Positions 58,401 through 64,000 of a stretch of 64,000 nucleotides of DNA are shown piece by piece. How positions within the stretch are numbered: the first letter of the stretch is position 1; every line of letters begins with the position of its first letter. The notes under the pieces were generated by a model. That model was given only the letters and a program-made list of their open reading frames with translations. It made no database searches and was not told the origin of the DNA. A program made the position numbers and the translations under genes. Source of the DNA: Arbacia lixula (taxonomy: Eukaryota; Echinodermata; Echinoidea; Arbacioida; Arbaciidae); the NCBI GenBank assembly GCA_963669155.1, contig OZ022595.1, positions 3,188,705 to 3,252,704 on the forward strand, in the 5' to 3' direction.

Positions 58401-61400
58401 GCATGCTCTAAGCTTCGAAAGCAGGAGTCCGATTCAGATGTTTTGTTATTTCCTGCGGCTTGAGCAAACTACCGGAAATTAAAGTTGTTCCTCGGCCGCA
58501 ACACCGCGGGAGTTCCCCCCGCGCGCCCAATGATTTTCCGCTAAAACAGCAACAAGCAGCTGAAAATAAATGTATCTCTTTGATTTCGCAAGTCGCGCAT
58601 CTAATTAACCGGGATGAATTGATATTGTGTCAGAGGGAAAGGGAGGCTATTTTGGACATCACATTTTGGACGTCACAAAATAGAACTTTTCTTCCCTCTG
58701 ACTCTGCAGCTCTAGTTTTAGCTCTTCCTCCAAATAGTTCATCTATTTGTGGTACTGTGACACCCTTTCAACCAATCAATGAACTGGAATTTATTCATGA
58801 GGGATAGAATAGATTTTCATTAAATTGCTTGTTGATGACGTCATGATCATTGAAAAGACCAAATTACAATTCATTAATACCAAGATTCGAAGTGATGAAA
58901 GTTTTAATAATCTCAGAATCTCAGAAAGGGGTAATCCAGACATCGCTTAGAAGCACTATCGTCTAGATGTGATGTCGCTTCCACGCAATGTGCAATTTAC
59001 TCTGGTGAATGACACCTTTCGAGGTATGTTTTGAAGGACTATGTGGAATTGAGGTTTTTTATCCCTGGTGGGAGATTATTCCAGCCTTTTATTCTTTTTG
59101 GTAGAAAACTATTGAGGTTCTACATGAAGTGGTACCAATCGGCTGGTGTTGGTTCTTATAGACCTGATTTTGGCGCTTCCACCACATATTCAGGGATGTT
59201 TACAGCGGCTTACTTATGGTGAGTTTTGTAAGATAAGGTTAGTCTGCTGTCCTTTCTTCATTGTTTAAGAGAAGGCCAGTTTAGTGATCTGATTTATTAA
59301 TTCAGAGACACTTGTAGTGTGACGATAGTCATGCACTTGCAGACAAAACTTGCTGCCCTTAGTTTTTTGTACCATCTCCAATTTATCTACAAAGTACAAG
59401 ACATAGTTGATGTGGATAATAAAAGTGATGGATGTATTTATGAGCGATGCGTGGAACAAAAAAGTGGGGGTGAAGGAATAAAGGGTATTATGCACTTTAC
59501 CGACTTGAGTCTCACCTCTAGCAACGAGGTTAAGAAGGTTAGCAACGAGTGCCTGATGTCATCTAGATCAATCCCCGATGTGAACTGACTTGAGTGATTG
59601 GGTCCCTACAAGTTTTAGGTCGAGATACCATTGACATGGGTTTCTACAGTGACTCGCTAGCATCTAGAGTGTTTTGGGCGACGATATCCATCCGCTGAAA
59701 CACCTAGTTCCTTAAGATTCTCACCTACAAACTGTCCTAAATACCTTAAAATTAGGCTGGGTTAGGATAGGCAATTATAGGTCTTAGGTTTTAGGGTTAA
59801 GGTTATGCCTAGGTCTAGGGTTTTTTTTTAAGGTTCAACCAACCATTCATTTACCTTCAAATTTAATGCCAAGCTCCATAGACTCACGTGTAAACTTTGG
59901 ACTTTGATAATTTTTCATGCTTTTTCACCTGAAAATAGTTCCGGACTCTCATTCACAAATAATGTTTTAGGCTTAGCTCCTCATTAATTAATTAATCGTT
60001 GTCTTGGGCTGATTTTTCAAACCTACTACAGCTAAAACTGTAGTAAAGAAGGGTTTGTTTTGCTGTGGAACCGTTTTTTCCACTTTTGAGGCCCCAAACC
60101 TGCCGTTTTCCTGGTTTCGAGCCTTACCGGGCTCAAATCCTTTATATAGCTATGGGACACCATTTTTTATTTTTCTTTCAATATGGGCAAATTATATATC
60201 AAATGAAAGATCTCAATGAGAGAAAGACAATGGTGAAAAAATCTTTGGAATAGATACAGCCGTTTTGGAGTTATGGTCTGTCAAAGTTCACCGAGAAATG
60301 AGTCCTTGTTGCCATGACATAGACTACACATCAAATGATATTACTCTACCATGTGTGACAGCCAATAATGAGAATTTCCAAACAGAATTATTAGCTATGC
60401 ACACATCAAAAGCAAGTTTAGAATGAGAGGAACGCACTGGTGAAGAAATCAATTTGATACAACCAACAATTATGGGGTTGTAACTCTTTAAAACCTGACT
60501 ATCGGCTAGACCTTGCTTTGCCTTTGTTTAGGATTTACCTCGATCTTCTATCTGTAAATCCCCAGCTGCCAGATCCTTTTCCAGTTGGTAAATGTACACA
60601 GTTGCAGGATCATCAAATATCTTCATTTGTTTCTATCTTATATGACAATGTATCAAAATTGACGAATAAACAAAGTAAATATAATACATGTATATATCTT
60701 AATACATCAGGAGTAGAACGAGAAGGAAACTAATAATATGAACCCAATTCCTCAGTTAATGATTTTTCAGTCTTTAATTATTATGTCACATATACATGTA
60801 GTACATAATTACACAGACGAATTACAACCATGTTTAGATATGTTTTTCTAAATCATTGTTTATTGTTTATATGTGTCTATATTATCGCTTTATGTTGTTG
60901 TGTTATTATGCTGTGGCAAGCAAATTTCCATGATTTTGGACTGAATAAAATATTTTGTATCTTGTATCTTGTATTTTGTATTTTGTATTATGTTATACCA
61001 AGCTCGATATCCATATACCTACAGAGAGAGAGAGAGAGAAAAAAAAAATATTGGAGCAAGCAACTCACAAGCATGACATTTGCCCAAATCAGGCAAGCTA
61101 TAAATAACATAAATTATGGACCACTCTGATGCAATCCAGGGAATGAAACTAACTAGCATTTTAGGATTGAAATAATGAGCAAATCTCAGTGGCATGCAAG
61201 AAAAAATCCTAGAAAAATGGAGACTACTGAACAATGAAACTGGAAGAAAATGAAAGAAAATGGGAAGAAATTGAAAACAAAATATTAGTCTTGTAATTGT
61301 TAGTAGAAAACAAAACAAGAATAAAAAGATTAACCAAATTAGGTCTATATACAATAAAAACATTGCAATATAAACTGGAAGCTGAAATACCTTGATGAAA

Positions 61401-62624
61401 GATCAATTAAGCATTAGTATTTTAAAGGGTCGAAAATAATAATAAACTGTTAAAGTGTATAGACTCTAGTAAAATACATGCACAAATGTCAAGGCTCAAG
61501 CCAGCACTTCATACTGAAAGTCAAAATCAACGGATTTGGAAATTTGACATGAAAATTTCAAACCTGTGGCGCACGTGAGCGCTACTGAAATCGGACATGG
61601 TTTTTTTTGCAGGGGAAAGAGGAGACTTGAACATTTCGAAATATTACTGATTTTTATATGTTTCCCGGAGTTACATACCATAAATTTCTTCTTTTTTAGG
61701 GGAAAATGTGTATTTTTTGCAAAAAAATAGAAAAAATACTTTTTATCACTAAAAAATTACCGAAACTATGGATGAGTTTGGTACCATCGGAAAGCTCACG
61801 ATTTCTTCTTTTCGGCAATGTCTTTAGTTTGTTAATAGATGGCAGCATTTCAAAATAAGAGAGTGCAGAACACAAGTCTGCAAACTCCAGCAGACGCCGG
61901 TTCTATACACAAAATGGCCGTACACTGAGCGAGTCAAGCCTCAGAGTGGCTGCGAGATTTTCAAGAATACCTCCGTTTCGGGCAGCGAAGTGAGATTAGA
62001 TCTAGTAGATTTGTCATTTTGACATATTTTCCTAAATTATTACGCCGTTACTTTTGTAAGAATTTCAACTAATAACTCAAAATTCTTGTTCTAATAATGA
62101 CTCAGAAAGCACGTTGGCAACATAGGAAATGTGTTAAGTAGCGATCGGTGCCCATAGCTACTTTATCATGTTTATATAGGCCTAAGACTAGTAGCCTCTG
62201 GCCTCCTGTTTAAGGTTTGGGGGCGGGGCCTATGACCCCGCCCCCAAACCTTAACCTCGTTGCTAAGGCAAGTCGGTAAAGTGCATAATAACCGGAATAA
62301 AAATAAAGGATAACGATAAAGAAAATTCTGACGAAATCAAGAGGTGATCTGTCGATTGCACCTAAAATAGGCCTGTAGGCTGTACTGTAGCCGAGGCTAC
62401 ATGCTGTAGTTTACCCATTTGATATCGGCCGAGCGCTAGCAAGCACGAAAAAGCAGAACCAGACAGAACAATTAGAAGAGAAAAAAAACACTTTACCTAT
62501 ACTGTAAGACTTTGAGCTTGGACAACCCCATAGGAAAGTCTGCTATGTTTTGCATGAGATACACATGCAGACGATCCTCATCAAATCGATGTTGTTCTCT
62601 GACTTCACTGGCGTCACTTGCCAT
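46490..62624 (-). CDS. ACAD11: ACAD11-like acyl-CoA dehydrogenase, N-terminal APH kinase-like region (partial)
   Basis: Six minus-strand exons join in frame: 62624-62497, 57017-56918, 51940-51815, 49624-49463, 48489-48313 and 46616-46490, ~273 codons, with the last donor in phase 1. All have AG/GT borders. They encode the aminoglycoside-phosphotransferase-like domain of ACAD10/11: [20 protein letters not shown] with the ATP-site Lys, [40 protein letters not shown], the catalytic loop [12 protein letters not shown], and the metal-site [17 protein letters not shown]11 handles long or 4-hydroxy acyl-CoAs in mitochondria/peroxisomes; here only the kinase part is present. The dehydrogenase exons were not found below 46.49 kb. 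Introns contain many foldback and TIR elements. Exon 1 is duplicated at 8588-8715. Confidence 0.9.
46718..48044. mobile_element. 1.33-kb foldback element in intron 5
   Basis: One near-continuous inverted repeat centred near 47400: GTTTGTCTCGCAATGTAA on the left is mirrored by TTACATTGCGAGACAAAC on the right, and most of the interior pairs too. Each arm also holds a small hairpin (AACATGGACACGGTGTCCATG type). No ORF survives and no clear target duplication was seen. Confidence 0.8.
49642..50574. mobile_element. 933-bp MITE with TA target duplication (family M1)
   Basis: Ends CTGTATATGCCATATTTTTC and its inverse GAAATATATGGAGTATACAG, with TA on both sides. The interior is foldback, with TAATACGATCTCAATCACAT mirrored on the other arm, and a poly-A centre. 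The same phrases occur at 57463-57882. Confidence 0.8.
50575..51117. other. Intron sequence, nothing recognised
   Basis: AT-rich intron 3 DNA. One phrase (CTTTTCTCTCCCCAGGGGYC) repeats a piece of exon 4 near 50741, a possible small duplication. Confidence 0.4.
51118..51754. mobile_element. ~640-bp foldback element
   Basis: CCCTGTCATCAAA at the left mirrors TTTGATGACAGGGG at the right. Long internal arms pair (TTACTGTTCAATGGAAATAT; CCCCCTGTGACATCATC and their inverses). It ends ~60 bp below ACAD11-like exon 3. Confidence 0.75.
52118..52671. mobile_element. 554-bp MITE with TTAA target duplication
   Basis: AGGGTTACTAAATTAGAAAA is mirrored by TTTCTAATTTAGTAACCCT. TTAA flanks both ends (52114-52117 and 52672-52675), as for piggyBac-type elements. 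Long internal arms pair (GAAGTCAAAATGCC and inverse). No ORF. Confidence 0.8.
52676..53182. other. Intron sequence, nothing recognised
   Basis: AT-rich. Only short ORFs. Confidence 0.4.
53525..55833. mobile_element. 2.3-kb non-autonomous TIR element with TA duplication
   Basis: TIRs of ~34 bp with one mismatch: TGTGACCGCCCAGCTC then RAAACCCACAAAAAGTCG, mirrored at the right end. TA at 53523-53524 and 55834-55835. No transposase ORF. It carries a second element (53576-54338) just inside its left TIR. Confidence 0.85.
53576..54338. mobile_element. 763-bp near-perfect palindromic MITE with TA duplication
   Basis: It runs from TGGAAGCAGGAGACCGTC to GACGGTCTCCTGCTTCCA, with TA at 53574-53575 and 54339-54340. 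Both arms are built from repeats of ACACGACCTAAATAATTACG-type units in both orientations, so the whole element can fold on itself around ~53957. Confidence 0.9.
56221..56441. mobile_element. ~220-bp palindromic MITE
   Basis: CAGGTCAAAGAAATTGGCAT is mirrored by ATGCCAATTCCTTTGAGCTG, and the inside pairs (TTTTGTCCAGTTCA and inverse). Its right flank ATTCCTTTGAGCTGGAGTGT also occurs at ~57948. Confidence 0.75.
57111..57930. mobile_element. MITE with GTCACATTTGCTATGGC-type ends, carrying a nested element
   Basis: GTCACATTTGCT at the left mirrors AGCAAATGTGAC at the right. Subterminal CTACGGC/GCCGTA motifs repeat in both orientations. A family M1 element (57463-57882) sits inside its right part. 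The element begins ~95 bp above exon 2 in intron 1. Confidence 0.7.
57463..57882. mobile_element. Family M1 MITE, nested copy
   Basis: GTACCGGATATTCCGGCATA...AAGACGCAC is mirrored by GTGCGTCTTATACACC...GGTAC. It shares GATGGCTTTGATAGCC and TAATACGATCTCAATCACAT with 49642-50574. Confidence 0.75.
57931..62193. other. Remainder of ACAD11-like intron 1
   Basis: Contains a small foldback at about 58185-58318 (TGTGGAATCTAT...ATAGATTCCACA), and a TTG-start ORF at 58460-58807 with no support. Near 59485-59535 lies a diverged inverse of part of the exon-1 duplication (TATTATGCACTTTACCGACT). A (TTGTATC/TTGTATT)n tail at 60955-60988 looks like a retroposon end, and a GA microsatellite lies at 61022-61040. 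No further exon recognised. Confidence 0.5.
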
Positions 62625-62668
62625 GATTTGGCTTCAGTTAGTTTCTTGCGACTTGCTCTATGATCAAT
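62194..62668. repeat. ACAD11-like promoter/exon-1 segment, gene copy
   Basis: Partner of 8289-8757. It includes the hairpin at 62210-62254 (intron 1), exon 1 and ~44 bp upstream of its ATG. No TATA box was recognised upstream. Confidence 0.85.
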
Positions 62669-63701
62669 GGGCCAGGTATAGCGTAACCAGTCAACTCGCG
62701 CCACCACGAAGTCGCACCATCACCAACTCGCCCCAAATTTTATCAAGTCGCCCCGCTCTTTTGTCAAGTCGCCTCACTTTATGAACAAGTCGTCCCACTT
62801 TTTTGGTCAAGTTGCCTCACTTTTCCTCACATGAATTCTCATAACCGTTCAACTTAACACACTATTGTTTCCATAAATGGTTTGAAAAATGTATATCTCA
62901 CATCATGTATACCAATAAATTAAGAAAAAAGGGCTAATTCTCATCTTACATTACCCATGTTGGCGACCCCGTTCCAATTTTACGAGTCAACACACTTTTT
63001 GGCCAGTCTCTGAAAGTGCTCTCAGTGGAGAGGGGGGGGGGGGGGGGGGGGGGGGGTAGGGACACTATATCTTGTGGCCATAGAGAAACGAAAATAGTGG
63101 GGGGGGGGGGGGGGGGGACACATCACACGACAACAATTAAGGACTGTGTTCTTAGGTGCGTCCCCGGGGATGCGTGACCCGCAAATCATCGGATCTAAAT
63201 CCTCCCCTCCGATCAGCGGTAGCCATGGGCGGAAATCGCTCCAGAAGGTGTGTGTGTGTGGGGAGGGGGGGGGGGGGGGGGGGACATGTTTTTCCTCAAG
63301 TAACCGCTGAAGGGATTTTTTTTTTTTTTTTTTTTGGGGGGGGGGGGTATTTCTTTTTTTTTTTCATTTTTTATTTCAATCCAGGGGGGCTATTCCGATA
63401 ATCCACAGAGATAAAAAAAAAAAAAAAAAATTGAGTCCCTGAAGATACAATGTCCTTTGATAAAATATTTTATCTTTGGTAGTCCGAAAAATATTTTAGG
63501 AAGATATTAACCAATATTAATGAGCGCATGCCCTGCGCTCCTATCCCAGAGGCAGCCAGTAAGAAACGTCCTTTCATGTCTTTTCCATACATTAACACCA
63601 TCAAGTTGATGGTGTGATGTCATGAAACTGAAAGGGACATTGCGCATCAAAGTCTATCAGCGCGCCATATTGCGCCCATGTGCAATAATTATTGCCGCCC
63701 A
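62669..63701. other. Upstream region with CGCC repeats and long G-runs
   Basis: AAGTCGCCCC-type units recur at 62690-62825. G-runs of ~20-35 bases lie near 63019-63057, 63098-63117 and 63263-63285, and T/G runs near 63318-63348. 63003-63120 is the inverse of part of 44438-44640. No supported gene. Confidence 0.7.
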
Positions 63702-64000
63702 TGGCGGCGGTTTCGCACCCTTACAACGTGTTGAAGGATGAAGTAGATGAAGTCTCCTTCAGATATGAGTTAGCTGAGGTTGTGGAGCAAGCTGTGCAGA
63801 ACTCGAAGCCTAAAGCTAAGCGTAAGCCTGAGGCCAAGATGGGTGACACCTCAGCTGGCCAGCTGAACCAGGGTGACATGGGTGACTTGGTCACCAATGA
63901 TGGCGGTCCAACCACTCATCATTCAAGCGGTCGCCGCTGCAGTTTCTTCTGCACTTGAAGGGTCCATCCAGCGTCTTCTTCAGGGTCTTGAAAGGAAGTT
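63702..64000 (+). pseudogene. Start of a probable retroelement ORF (ORF1-like), runs off the window
   Basis: From ATG 63702 the frame gives a charged N-terminus (VLKDEVDEVSFRYELAEVVE, then KPKAKRKPEAK). After ~63895 a different frame reads AVQPLIIQAVAAAVSSALEG and IQRLLQGLERK, the amphipathic helix style common in LINE or other retroelement ORF1 proteins. One nucleotide shift would explain the change. The call is tentative because the rest lies outside. Confidence 0.4.

Noticed and set aside
58460..58807. 115-aa ORF in ACAD11-like intron 1
   Set aside because: TTG start, no recognised domain, and surrounded by repeat sequence. It may be part of a retroelement, but the evidence is too thin.

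Overview
The window is from an intron-bearing, repeat-dense animal nuclear genome. Two host genes are recognised: a Groucho/TLE corepressor fragment (12.0-14.0 kb, + strand) and an ACAD11-like gene (62.6-46.5 kb, - strand). Both have GT-AG exons that join in frame. LINE, Penelope-like, Polinton and MITE families, plus abundant (TA)n and poly-G tracts, suggest a marine invertebrate. An invertebrate deuterostome such as an echinoderm is my best guess, but the sequence does not prove it.

Layout. 0.16-5.0 kb: a three-exon gene for a transposase-derived protein with a Tudor-like tail. 5.4-7.6 kb: ten near-identical 229-bp tandem units that look like exons. 8.3-8.8 kb: a second copy of the ACAD11-like promoter, first exon and a GC hairpin. 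10.4-11.5 kb: a diverged ~175-bp tandem array. 12.0-14.0 kb: three TLE WD40 exons. 14.5-20.2 kb: a split PHD-like finger, MITEs, interspersed repeats and a LINE tail. 20.9-23.8 kb: a broken Penelope-like element with a GIY-YIG domain, flanked by (TA)n. 24.17-40.89 kb: an apparently intact 16.7-kb Polinton/Maverick inside a degenerate LINE. 42.8-46.3 kb: LINE remnants, a tandem repeat beside a 200-N gap, and low-complexity DNA. 46.5-62.6 kb: the ACAD11-like gene, whose introns hold foldback elements and nested TIR elements. 63.0-64.0 kb: poly-G tracts and the start of a probable retroelement ORF.

The Polinton is the main find. It has ~330-bp terminal inverted repeats beginning AG and ending CT, and a 6-bp target duplication (AACATG). 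Two gene blocks converge. The rightward block holds a PC4-like ssDNA-binding protein, protein-primed DNA polymerase B with an OTU-like module and zinc ribbons, a small membrane protein, a packaging ATPase, a small basic protein and an unnamed 256-aa protein. The leftward block, from the right end, holds two overlapping ORFs, a chromodomain integrase, the minor capsid (penton-type) protein, a basic amphipathic protein, the major capsid protein and an adenain-like protease. Together they supply replication, integration, capsid building, maturation and packaging. No core gene has an obvious stop or frameshift. The non-core cargo (PC4-like protein, OTU-like module, overlapping right-end ORFs) and paired CRE sites in both TIRs are the least expected parts.

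All calls come from reading the sequence by eye. No homology search, splice predictor or alignment was run. Exon models rest on splice dinucleotides, phase agreement and remembered family signatures.
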